DNA of 64,000 nt from UBA12202 sp002691725 (GTDB lineage: Bacteria > Pseudomonadota > Alphaproteobacteria > Puniceispirillales > UBA1172), in NCBI GenBank assembly GCA_965660675.1, contig CBFIAU010000006.1, positions 62,001-126,000 of the forward strand. The letters run 5' to 3'. The notes beneath the pieces were generated by a model. That model searched no databases. It saw nothing but the letters and a program-made list of their open reading frames with translations, and was not told the DNA's origin. A program made the translations under genes and the position numbers. Below, piece after piece: positions 54,442 through 62,409 of this stretch. The first letter of the stretch is position 1; every line of letters starts with the position of its first letter.

Positions 54442-56076
54442 ATGCCCAAACATCATTCACATGAACATCCAGATGAACATTCAGATGAACAAAGCACAAG
54501 CCTGACAAATCCTGATAATCCAGATGATCAAAATAGTAATAGTAAACCCATTCGCCGCGGTAGACGCCAACGCCAGGCACCTGATCTTGCAGACCATAAA
54601 GCCCCGGCTGTGTTCACGCAGTTGCAGAATAATCTTGGCTATATAAATCCGCTACGCCAGGCCGATATTCAAAGCATCCATGATAACAGCATGGCCATCA
54701 TCCGTGATCATGGGATTAAGGTATTGAGCCCGTCTTTGCGCCAACATTTGAAAAAAATGGGCTGTTTGGTTGATGATGACAGTATGGTTGTCCGCGCGGA
54801 TGAAGATTTTGTTATGACGCATATCGCATCGGCGCCAAAGCAATTCACTTTAACCCCCAGAAATCCTGATAAGCAAATCGTAGTCGGCGGCAATTATATC
54901 AATTTTGGCCTGGTCTCAGGCCCGCCAAATGTCAGTGATAGAACTCGCGGCAGACTATCTTCACAATTATCAGATTTCATTGATCTTATTAAACTTGGAC
55001 AGATGCAGCCCAATATTAATTTCTTTGGCAATCAAACCGCCGCCACCAATGATCTCAACGTCTTCACAAGGCATCTGGATAGTATGCTGGCAACGCTAAT
55101 CAATTCAGATAAGGTGTCGGCTTGCATGTCGGTTGGCCAAGAACGGGTCAATGATGCGATGGAAATGCTGGCGATCGCACGGGGGATATCAACCGAGGAT
55201 ATGAAATCCTCACCATCTGCTATCACTAATATTAATGTCAATTCCCCGCGCGTCCTAGATACCGAAATGTCGGACGCAGCACTCGCGATGGCGGCACTCA
55301 ATCAAGCCACAATAGTGACGCCGTTTACCTTGATGGGCGCGATGGCACCGGTCAGCCTGCCTGCCGCGTTATCGCAGCAAAATGCTGAGGCTTTATTTGT
55401 TATTGCTATGATTGAGTCTGTTAGCCCTGGTGCGCCTGTGGTTTATGGCGGATTTACATCTAATGTCGATATGAAAACAGGCTCGCCAGCCTTTGGGACG
55501 CCTGAAAATGCTATCACCAATTTAGCTGGCGGGCAGCTGTGTCGGCATTATGGTCTGCCCTATCGAAGCAGCGCGTGTAGCGCGTCTAACATTCCTGATG
55601 CACAAGCCGCTTTTGAAACCCAAATGTCGTTATGGGGCGCGGTTTTTGGCGGCGCCAACATGATCTATCATGCGGCGGGATGGATGGAAGGCGGGCTGGT
55701 TGCCTGTTATGAGAAAGTCATGCTGGATGGCGATATGCTAGATGCTTTTGCAAAAATGCTGACGCCGATAGATTTTTCACCTGATGAGCTAGGTTTTGAT
55801 GCGATTGGTGATGTCGCGCCGGGTGGCCATTTCTTTGGTCATAATCATACTCTTGATCGATATAAAACGGCCTTTTTTGCTCCGATATTGAGTGACTGGC
55901 AGACCTTTGAGAACTGGCAAGCTAATGGTTCAAAAACGGCGTTTGAACGTGCCGAGGAGAAATGGAAAAATGTTCTCAATCATTTTGAGCCGCCAGCCAT
56001 TGATCCTGCTATTGCTGAGGCGTTGCAAGCCTATGTTGCTAAGCGCAAAGAGGCTATTGGCGACCGGCCATTATAG
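54442..56076 (+). CDS. Trimethylamine methyltransferase family protein (MttB, non-pyrrolysine type)
   Basis: This 544-aa protein belongs to the MttB superfamily, which moves methyl groups from quaternary amines to a corrinoid protein. Blocks include RQADIQSIHDNSMAIIRDHG then IKVLSPSLRQH (about residue 71), GSPAFGTPENAITNLAGGQL, YGLPYRSSACSASNIPDAQA and MWGAVFGGANMIYHAAGWME-like text near residue 400. There is no in-frame amber codon, so it lacks pyrrolysine, like the glycine betaine type MtgB. The N-terminus is low-complexity (HSHEHPDEHSDEQ). No corrinoid protein gene is adjacent. AGGAGA precedes ATG 54442. Confidence 0.88.
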   Translation: MPKHHSHEHPDEHSDEQSTSLTNPDNPDDQNSNSKPIRRGRRQRQAPDLADHKAPAVFTQLQNNLGYINPLRQADIQSIHDNSMAIIRDHGIKVLSPSLRQHLKKMGCLVDDDSMVVRADEDFVMTHIASAPKQFTLTPRNPDKQIVVGGNYINFGLVSGPPNVSDRTRGRLSSQLSDFIDLIKLGQMQPNINFFGNQTAATNDLNVFTRHLDSMLATLINSDKVSACMSVGQERVNDAMEMLAIARGISTEDMKSSPSAITNINVNSPRVLDTEMSDAALAMAALNQATIVTPFTLMGAMAPVSLPAALSQQNAEALFVIAMIESVSPGAPVVYGGFTSNVDMKTGSPAFGTPENAITNLAGGQLCRHYGLPYRSSACSASNIPDAQAAFETQMSLWGAVFGGANMIYHAAGWMEGGLVACYEKVMLDGDMLDAFAKMLTPIDFSPDELGFDAIGDVAPGGHFFGHNHTLDRYKTAFFAPILSDWQTFENWQANGSKTAFERAEEKWKNVLNHFEPPAIDPAIAEALQAYVAKRKEAIGDRPL

Positions 56077-56104
56077 CATCTATTTTAGATCAATGCTGAT
56101 CTCA

Positions 56105-56725
56105 CTAGGGGATGGATAAAGGCTTGGCCTTGCCTGTCCTTGAATTATAAAGCACCAACCCGCCACTCGGCGTTGAATATCCCGTCACGGCAGAGATAAC
56201 CACCTGATGTGTGACCATCAAAATAAGCTCATCATCTGCAATCGTCTCTAACCGATCAGACAGCAAGGCCAGCGTTTCTGTTCTATCAACATGATCTTGG
56301 AAAAAGGAATTAAGACCAGCAAAGCGCTGCCACTCACCTAAATCCAACGCAATGGCGGTATCGACACAGCGGCACCACTGGCTCGATAAAATGGCATCAA
56401 ACCTAACCCCTTGGGATTTGATATAGAGGCCGATATCTTGCGCCTGCTGGCGGCCAGTAGCATTGAGATTTCGCTGGGTGGCGCATTGATCAATATCAAA
56501 ATGATCAGGATCACCATATCCAGGGGCGAGGGCATGCCGCATAAAGACAACATTGGCATCTATCTGATCTATGGCAACAGAAAATGCAGTGTGTTGAGCG
56601 TTGAACTGGTCTGATTGCCCTATTTGCTCTATTTGCCCTAATTGCCCTAATTGCTCTGGGGAAGCTGTTAAAGGCGCGAGGCCAAGGCTAATAAAAGCTA
56701 AGAATATATATAAATATCTAATCAT
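56105..56725 (-). CDS. Secreted histidine phosphatase family protein
   Basis: This 206-aa protein has a signal peptide (YIFLAFISLGLAPLTA) and then a run of EQLGQLGQIEQIGQS tripeptides coded by a 9-bp tandem repeat. The catalytic part has VFMRHALAPGYGDPDHFD (about residue 59), the downstream SSQWCRCVDTA, and the second histidine in LMVTHQVVISAVTG. The substrate is unknown. Export makes a periplasmic phosphatase, unlike the cytoplasmic SixA-like gene at 45183. The repeat lies in the linker after the signal peptide, where length changes would be tolerated. Confidence 0.85.
   Translation of the reverse strand: MIRYLYIFLAFISLGLAPLTASPEQLGQLGQIEQIGQSDQFNAQHTAFSVAIDQIDANVVFMRHALAPGYGDPDHFDIDQCATQRNLNATGRQQAQDIGLYIKSQGVRFDAILSSQWCRCVDTAIALDLGEWQRFAGLNSFFQDHVDRTETLALLSDRLETIADDELILMVTHQVVISAVTGYSTPSGGLVLYNSRTGKAKPLSIP
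56614..56658. repeat. 9-bp tandem repeat, five units, coding
   Basis: Units gattgccct, atttgctct, atttgccct, aattgccct and aattgctct encode an [E/G]-Q-[L/I] tripeptide run in the secreted phosphatase. Confidence 0.9.
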
Positions 56726-56771
56726 AATGCCCTGAATTACTTGTCAAAAACTAATATGTGCTTTCAGGGGA

Positions 56772-56845
56772 TGGAGGCCCAGACCGGAATCGAACCGGTG
56801 TACACGGCTTTGCAGGCCGCTGCATCACCACTCTGCCACCGGGCC
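56772..56845 (-). tRNA. tRNA-Cys (GCA)
   Basis: On the minus strand acceptor GGCCCGG pairs with CTGGGCC, the anticodon is GCA within CCTGCAAAG, discriminator T and encoded CCA are at 56772-56775. Confidence 0.94.
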
Positions 56846-57051
56846 ATCATGCAAGCATGACTTGAATAGCGCAACTGTTAACTAACGTCAACTAATCCTG
56901 CAACATACATGATCAGTGTCGTCGTGTTTAATATGCTATTAGCTGAAGAAATATTAATTGATCTCAACTTTTTATATTCTAGTCATTTCGCTTACAATTG
57001 GGTATTATAGCATCTCTTTTATCAGGAACCCGGAAGGTGGAGTCCCTTTAT

Positions 57052-57711
57052 ATGTCTGTTTATGCTAGTCGTCGGCGAAATATGGTTGAATCCCAACTCC
57101 GTGTGAACAAAGTTACCGATGATCGTGTCATTATGGCGTTTGAGAAAATGCCGCGTGAGGAATTTGTTAGCCCGGAGCTTAAAGGCTTGGCTTATATTGA
57201 CGAAGACCTTGTTCTTGGATCAGGTCGGTTCATGCTTGAGCCTATGGTTCTGGCCAGATTGATGCAGGCATTAGCAATTAAAGCCGATGATACTATTCTG
57301 GATATTGCGGCAGGATGCGGATATAGCACGGCGGTTTTATCATCATTAGGGCAGTCTGTTGTTGGCATTGAAGTGGATGAAAGTCTTGCTCATGTGGCAC
57401 AACAAAATCTGATCAAATTATCTGTTGATAATAGTGTGATACTTCATAGTGATCATAATCTTGGTTTTGCTAGCGAAGCCCCTTATGATGCGATCATGAT
57501 AGAGGGCGCGGTCGCCGAAGTGCCTGAGGTTATCCTTGAGCAATTATCGGATAAGGGTCGCCTTGCGACTGTTATTCGGGAGCATCATTCTGCCCCTGGT
57601 AAAGCCGTTCTGTTTCAGAGAGGTAAAAGCGGGTTTTCAAAACAGTATTTATTTGATGCCCAGACACCAATTTTAGATGAGTTTTCAAAAAAAGCTGAAT
57701 TTCAATTTTAA
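57052..57711 (+). CDS. pcm: Protein-L-isoaspartate O-methyltransferase
   Basis: Pcm repairs isoaspartyl residues in damaged proteins by methylation. From ATG 57052 (GGTGGAG ribosome site) it is 219 aa and starts MSVYASRRRNMVESQLRVNK. Motif I ILDIAAGCGYSTAVLSSLG (about residue 81), VGIEVDESLAHVA and YDAIMIEGAVAEVPEVILEQ follow the PCMT order. The gene heads the conserved pcm-tolC-DUF2497-valS cluster; 21 bp separate it from tolC. Confidence 0.9.
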   Translation: MSVYASRRRNMVESQLRVNKVTDDRVIMAFEKMPREEFVSPELKGLAYIDEDLVLGSGRFMLEPMVLARLMQALAIKADDTILDIAAGCGYSTAVLSSLGQSVVGIEVDESLAHVAQQNLIKLSVDNSVILHSDHNLGFASEAPYDAIMIEGAVAEVPEVILEQLSDKGRLATVIREHHSAPGKAVLFQRGKSGFSKQYLFDAQTPILDEFSKKAEFQF

Positions 57712-57732
57712 CCCAAATTTCCGGGAATATTT

Positions 57733-59091
57733 ATGTTTGCACGCATTCTTATGGCTTTTGGTCTTATCGGGGCAGTTTCATTAGCCTATGCAGATAATGA
57801 AACCAATCCTATACAGACATATCTGCAACAGGCTTTGATCAAAAGCGAGCTGTTGCAAGCTGAAATTGAAACCATAAAATCAGTGCGAGAGGAACTTATT
57901 ATTGCTGGCTCCAGCATGGATTTATCAACAACGTTAAGCTCTAATATTAATCGCGGCGAGCGCGCCATTAATGGCGCCTCCAGCATAGGTACTGAAAATG
58001 AAAACCTCAGCCTTACTGTCACGAAACCGATTTATGATGGGGGTGAGGCGAAGGTTGATCTAAATACCGCCAGATTGAAATTAGACAATGCGATCTTGTC
58101 TTATCGCGTGGTTGAACAGAATGTTCTGATTAATGCGTTAACCGCGCATGTAAACTTAGTGACGGCGCGGCAACGCCTGCAAGTCGAGCAAACCAATGTT
58201 GAACGGCTAAAGCAGCAAGTTTCTGCCAGTGAGTTAAGAGTTCAGCTTGGTGATACAACTCCAACGCAATTAGCCTTAACGCAATCGCGGCTTGCCAGAG
58301 CAGAAGCGTCACTGATTTCTGCTGAAACCCAGCTCAATATAGCAAGCGCAACATTTCGCCGTTTTTTTGGTCAAATCCCAAGCCAGTTAACCTTACCCGA
58401 AGTAATTACAAATCAGCCGACTAGCGCTGGTTTAGCTGGTGATTTAGCCCTTGATAATCACCCCGGGCATCAGCAGGTTAAAGTCAATGAACGGTTAACG
58501 CGCTTTGGTATTGATACGCTTGTCACCCAGATCAGACCGCAGATTGATTTCAGCGTTACAGGTTCAACAACCAATTCAAATGTGGCGGCATCAAATATTG
58601 ATTCTATTTCAGCCGCTATCACTTTGACGACGCCTTTATATGCAACAAATACGTCGCGTGCCAAATCTCGTGCATTGGTAGCAGATCATAAATCCATGAT
58701 GCTGAGACTGACAGATTCTGAACTGGTGACTCGGCTCAATGCTGAAAATGCGTATCGGCAATTCATTGCGGACAAAAGCTTGATCAACGCTAATCAGGCG
58801 GAACGTGATGCCGCCAGCCTTTTCCGTGATGGCGTTAGGAAAGAGGTTGAGTTTGGCTTGAAAACATTGTTGGATTTGCTTGATGCGGAGCAAGATGTGG
58901 TCAATGCCGAGCTTAGCTTAATCAGCACCAGAGGCAACTATGTGTTGTCTGGATATAATTTGCTCTCACATATGGGGCAATTAAATGCCGAAGCCTTTGA
59001 GCTTGTTCCGACTTTTATTGCTGTTGATGAACTGCCGCGTTATGATGTGCCTTTTGGCGGCTTCCCATCACAAGTTATTTATCAGGACTAA
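57733..59091 (+). CDS. tolC: TolC family outer membrane protein
   Basis: This 452-aa outer-membrane channel protein for type I secretion and efflux has a signal peptide (MFARILMAFGLIGAVSLAYA). Two homologous TolC repeats follow: SLTVTKPIYDGGEAKVDLNT and NALTAHVNLVTARQRLQVEQ in the first, and QIDFSVTGSTTNSN to VVNAELSLISTRGNYVLSGY in the second. RGEREINGASS-like text (about residue 76) fits the entrance region. Neighbouring pcm and PopZ-like genes match the common alphaproteobacterial order. GGGAA precedes ATG 57733. Confidence 0.92.
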   Translation: MFARILMAFGLIGAVSLAYADNETNPIQTYLQQALIKSELLQAEIETIKSVREELIIAGSSMDLSTTLSSNINRGERAINGASSIGTENENLSLTVTKPIYDGGEAKVDLNTARLKLDNAILSYRVVEQNVLINALTAHVNLVTARQRLQVEQTNVERLKQQVSASELRVQLGDTTPTQLALTQSRLARAEASLISAETQLNIASATFRRFFGQIPSQLTLPEVITNQPTSAGLAGDLALDNHPGHQQVKVNERLTRFGIDTLVTQIRPQIDFSVTGSTTNSNVAASNIDSISAAITLTTPLYATNTSRAKSRALVADHKSMMLRLTDSELVTRLNAENAYRQFIADKSLINANQAERDAASLFRDGVRKEVEFGLKTLLDLLDAEQDVVNAELSLISTRGNYVLSGYNLLSHMGQLNAEAFELVPTFIAVDELPRYDVPFGGFPSQVIYQD

Positions 59092-59094
59092 GCC

Positions 59095-59580
59095 ATGACA
59101 AACCGCCCGAATAAAGATCGGACCAAAGACCAGACTAAAAATCGGGCTAAAGACCAGAATAAAGATCGGACCAAAGACCAGAATAAAGAGAAGGCTAAAC
59201 CAGATGACGCGGCGTCTAATCTGGAATTAAAGCAAGTGATTGCAGAAGGCCAAACAGCTAATTCATCGCTCAAATCTGTTTTTCATGAACTAGAGGCAAA
59301 ACTATCATCCATCCCGGAAGATAAGGCCGTTTTAATTCTGCAAGAGGTGACTAAGCTTATTGAGACGGCTTCGGCATCAAAAACCGCTAACAGCAATGAT
59401 GTATCGGGTACAATTAACGATAATATCCGATCATCTATCGAAGCGGTGATCATCACAGAGTTAGAAGATTGGATCCGAAATCGGCTACCGACGGTGTTTT
59501 CGGAGACCATAGCGAGCCAAATGTCATCGAGCCAATTATCTGAAGATGAATCCACCCCCGATAATGAGGCCGATAAATAG
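59095..59580 (+). CDS. popZ: PopZ-like polar organizing protein (DUF2497)
   Basis: PopZ assembles a polar scaffold that anchors chromosome origins and the division machinery in alphaproteobacteria. This 161-aa protein has an N-terminal tract of 8-aa repeats (NKDRTKDQ), a middle disordered acidic region, and a C-terminal helix pair RSSIEAVIITELEDWIRNRL and PTVFSETIASQM that keeps the DUF2497 pattern ending in a LP-x-V-like turn. The position between tolC and valS is the strongest support. Sequence divergence is high, so the name is tentative. Confidence 0.7.
   Translation: MTNRPNKDRTKDQTKNRAKDQNKDRTKDQNKEKAKPDDAASNLELKQVIAEGQTANSSLKSVFHELEAKLSSIPEDKAVLILQEVTKLIETASASKTANSNDVSGTINDNIRSSIEAVIITELEDWIRNRLPTVFSETIASQMSSSQLSEDESTPDNEADK
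59110..59196. repeat. 24-bp tandem repeat, 3.6 units, coding
   Basis: Units at 59110-59133, 59134-59157, 59158-59181 and a partial 59182-59196 encode the 8-aa motif [N/T]-K-[D/N]-R-[T/A]-K-D-Q in the PopZ-like protein. Units 1 and 3 are identical. Confidence 0.92.
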
Positions 59581-59738
59581 GCCTCATCTATCATCCCGCC
59601 AACGCTTTTTTCATAAAGGTGATGGCAAAATAACTGGCAAGGATAAGCCTGATCGCAATCTCTTTAGTCATAAGACTTGTGATATCTTGCGTAAATGTCT
59701 AAAAAGCAGTTTGTGAAACCATTAATTCAACTTTTGAT

Positions 59739-62396
59739 ATGCTAGAAAAAACCTATAATCCTGAACAGTTTGAAGCGCGGTGGTATAAAGCATGGGTTGA
59801 TAGCAACGCTTTTGCTAGTGTCCCAAGCAGCCCCAAATTGCCTTATACGATCATGATGCCGCCACCTAATGTGACAGGCTCGCTTCATATTGGTCATGCG
59901 CTCACCTTTACGTTGCAGGATATTCTCATCCGCTATCATCGCATGATTGGCCGTGATGCCTTATGGCAACCGGGTACTGATCATGCTGGTATCGCCACGC
60001 AAATGGTTGTTGAACGCAAACTTGATGCGGAAGGTGTTAAGCGCCGTGATTTAGGCCGCGATAAGTTTATTGATGAGGTCTGGAAATGGGTTGACACATC
60101 TGGTGGGACAATCTCACGGCAATTAGAATCGCTTGGCGCGTCCCCGGATTGGGCGAGAGAACGCTTCACTCTTGATGAGGGATTATCGAAAGCGGTTCGG
60201 CTGGTTTTTGTTCAGATGCATGAACAAGGCCTCATCTATCGGGATAAGAGGCTGGTTAACTGGGATCCAAAGTTACAAACCGCTATTTCAGACCTTGAGG
60301 TTGAACAGCGAGATGTGAACGGCCATTACTGGCATATTCGCTATCCCGTAGAAAATAGCGATAAGCATCTCATTGTCGCAACAACGCGGCCTGAAACCAT
60401 GTTTGGTGACACAGCAGTAGCGGTTCATCCTGATGATCCGCGCTATCAAGACCTGATCGGAAAATATATTATTTTACCGTTGATGGGGCGGCGTATCCCG
60501 ATCGTTGCTGATGACTATGCCGATATAGAAAAAGGCTCAGGTGCGGTCAAGATTACCCCTGCCCATGATTTCAACGACTTTGAGGTTGGTCGGCGCCATA
60601 ATTTAGAAATGATTAATGTCATGGATGCCGATGGCCGAATGAATGATGTCGTCCCTGAAACCTATCAGGGTATGGACAGGTTTGACGCCAGAAAAAAACT
60701 CATCGCGCAGCTAGAAGATGACAATTTACTGGCACAGACTGAGCCGACTACGCATAGTGTTCCGCATGGTGACCGATCAGGTGTTCCGCTAGAACCTTGG
60801 CTGATGGATCAGTGGTATGTTGATGCCAAAACCCTTGCTGAGCCAGCGATTAAAGCGGTTGAAGACGGCCGCACTCGGTTTGTTCCCAAACGCTGGGAGA
60901 AAACATATTTTGAATGGATGCGGAATATTCAGCCGTGGTGTGTTTCGCGTCAGCTATGGTGGGGGCATCGAATCCCGGCATGGTATGGCCCTGATAATAC
61001 GCCTTTTGTCGCCATGGATGAGGCGGCAGCCAGAGTAGTAGCGATACAGCATTATGGCAAGGATGTAGATTTAAGACAAGATGATGATGTCTTGGATACA
61101 TGGTTTTCAAGTGGTTTATGGCCATTTTCAACGCTTGGCTGGCCAGAAGAAACCGAGCACCTCAAGCGTTATTATCCGGGTGATGTTTTAGTAACCGGTT
61201 TTGATATCATCTTTTTCTGGGTCGCGCGTATGATGATGATGAGCATGCATTTCATGGATGGCGAAGTGCCTTTCCGTGATATTTATATCCATGCGCTTGT
61301 GCGTGATGAAAAAGGCCAGAAAATGTCTAAATCCAAGGGCAACGTCATGGACCCGTTGGATTTATCCGAGAAATATGGGGCTGATGCCTTACGCTTTACG
61401 CTAACCGCATTAGCGGCACAGGGCAGGGATATCAAACTGGCAGAAAGCCGGATTGAAGGATATCGCAATTTTGCTACAAAAATCTGGAATGCTTGCCGCT
61501 TCCTTGAAATGAACAAGGCAACGGGCAAACCTGGATTAGCGGGCGTTGTCATTACTGACCCGATTAATCAATGGATTTTATATGAGCTTAATCGGACAAG
61601 TGAGACGATGAAAACTGCGATTGCTGAGTATCGGTTTAATGATGCGGCTGATGCCATCTATCATTTCATCTGGCATTCCTTCTGTGATTGGTATCTGGAA
61701 TGGATAAAACCTGTTTTAGGGGCTTCTGGCGATGCCAATGACCCGTCTAATAATGAATATACACGAGTCGCGGCAACCGTCATGGCAGATGCGATCACCA
61801 TGCTTCATCCCATCATGCCGTTCATCACAGAGGAGCTATGGACAGAGATTTTTGATGCTGATGAGATGCTTATTTCTTCATCTTGGCCTGAACGTAAGCC
61901 AGAACACGAAGCGGATGATTATGCGAATGCAGGGAAAAGAATTGGCTTCATCTTTGCGATTATTTCAACGATCCGCTCGCTCCGTAATGAGATGAATGTT
62001 CCAGCCGCCGCCAAGCCTGACTTAGTCATATTGGATAGCAAAACGCTCAATCATGATTGGATCAATGATCACCGTGAGGCTATTTTGCGGCTGGCGCGGC
62101 TTAATGATATTCGCATTGAAGGCGATATGCCTTCGCAATCTGCGCAAGCGGTGGTAAGCGGCATTGAGATTGCCATTCCGCTGGCTGGCGTTCTCGATTT
62201 TGATGTGGAAAGAAAACGACTTTCTGATGCGCTCAAAGCCACCGAAGCAGAAGCAAAAAAGCTTGAATCAAAGCTCAATAATCTCGGTTTTGTGAGCAAA
62301 GCACCAGTAGAAGTCATTGAAGAAAATAAACGCAGACTTGACGCCGAGTTAGAACGGCGCGACAAATTAGATACGGCTATAAAGCGATTGCAATAA
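59739..62396 (+). CDS. valS: Valyl-tRNA synthetase
   Basis: This class I synthetase (885 aa) charges tRNA-Val. The HIGH motif is in PPPNVTGSLHIGHALTF (about residues 43-58), the editing domain carries ATTRPETMFGDTAVAVHPDD, and KMSKS is at residues 528-532. The tRNA-binding and C-terminal coiled-coil region (LDFDVERKRLSDALKATEAE) is complete. The gene follows the PopZ-like gene by 158 bp and precedes ilvD by 13 bp. No strong ribosome site is visible before ATG 59739. Confidence 0.97.
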   Translation: MLEKTYNPEQFEARWYKAWVDSNAFASVPSSPKLPYTIMMPPPNVTGSLHIGHALTFTLQDILIRYHRMIGRDALWQPGTDHAGIATQMVVERKLDAEGVKRRDLGRDKFIDEVWKWVDTSGGTISRQLESLGASPDWARERFTLDEGLSKAVRLVFVQMHEQGLIYRDKRLVNWDPKLQTAISDLEVEQRDVNGHYWHIRYPVENSDKHLIVATTRPETMFGDTAVAVHPDDPRYQDLIGKYIILPLMGRRIPIVADDYADIEKGSGAVKITPAHDFNDFEVGRRHNLEMINVMDADGRMNDVVPETYQGMDRFDARKKLIAQLEDDNLLAQTEPTTHSVPHGDRSGVPLEPWLMDQWYVDAKTLAEPAIKAVEDGRTRFVPKRWEKTYFEWMRNIQPWCVSRQLWWGHRIPAWYGPDNTPFVAMDEAAARVVAIQHYGKDVDLRQDDDVLDTWFSSGLWPFSTLGWPEETEHLKRYYPGDVLVTGFDIIFFWVARMMMMSMHFMDGEVPFRDIYIHALVRDEKGQKMSKSKGNVMDPLDLSEKYGADALRFTLTALAAQGRDIKLAESRIEGYRNFATKIWNACRFLEMNKATGKPGLAGVVITDPINQWILYELNRTSETMKTAIAEYRFNDAADAIYHFIWHSFCDWYLEWIKPVLGASGDANDPSNNEYTRVAATVMADAITMLHPIMPFITEELWTEIFDADEMLISSSWPERKPEHEADDYANAGKRIGFIFAIISTIRSLRNEMNVPAAAKPDLVILDSKTLNHDWINDHREAILRLARLNDIRIEGDMPSQSAQAVVSGIEIAIPLAGVLDFDVERKRLSDALKATEAEAKKLESKLNNLGFVSKAPVEVIEENKRRLDAELERRDKLDTAIKRLQ

Positions 62397-62409
62397 GAGG
62401 AGATCAATC

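Noticed and set aside
54442..56076. Pyrrolysine-containing trimethylamine methyltransferase
   Set aside because: The frame has no internal TAG codon and runs continuously for 544 codons.
59587..59672. 26-aa minus-strand ORF (MTKEIAIRLILASYFAITF...)
   Set aside because: It has no ribosome site and lies in the valS upstream spacer; a chance frame is more likely.
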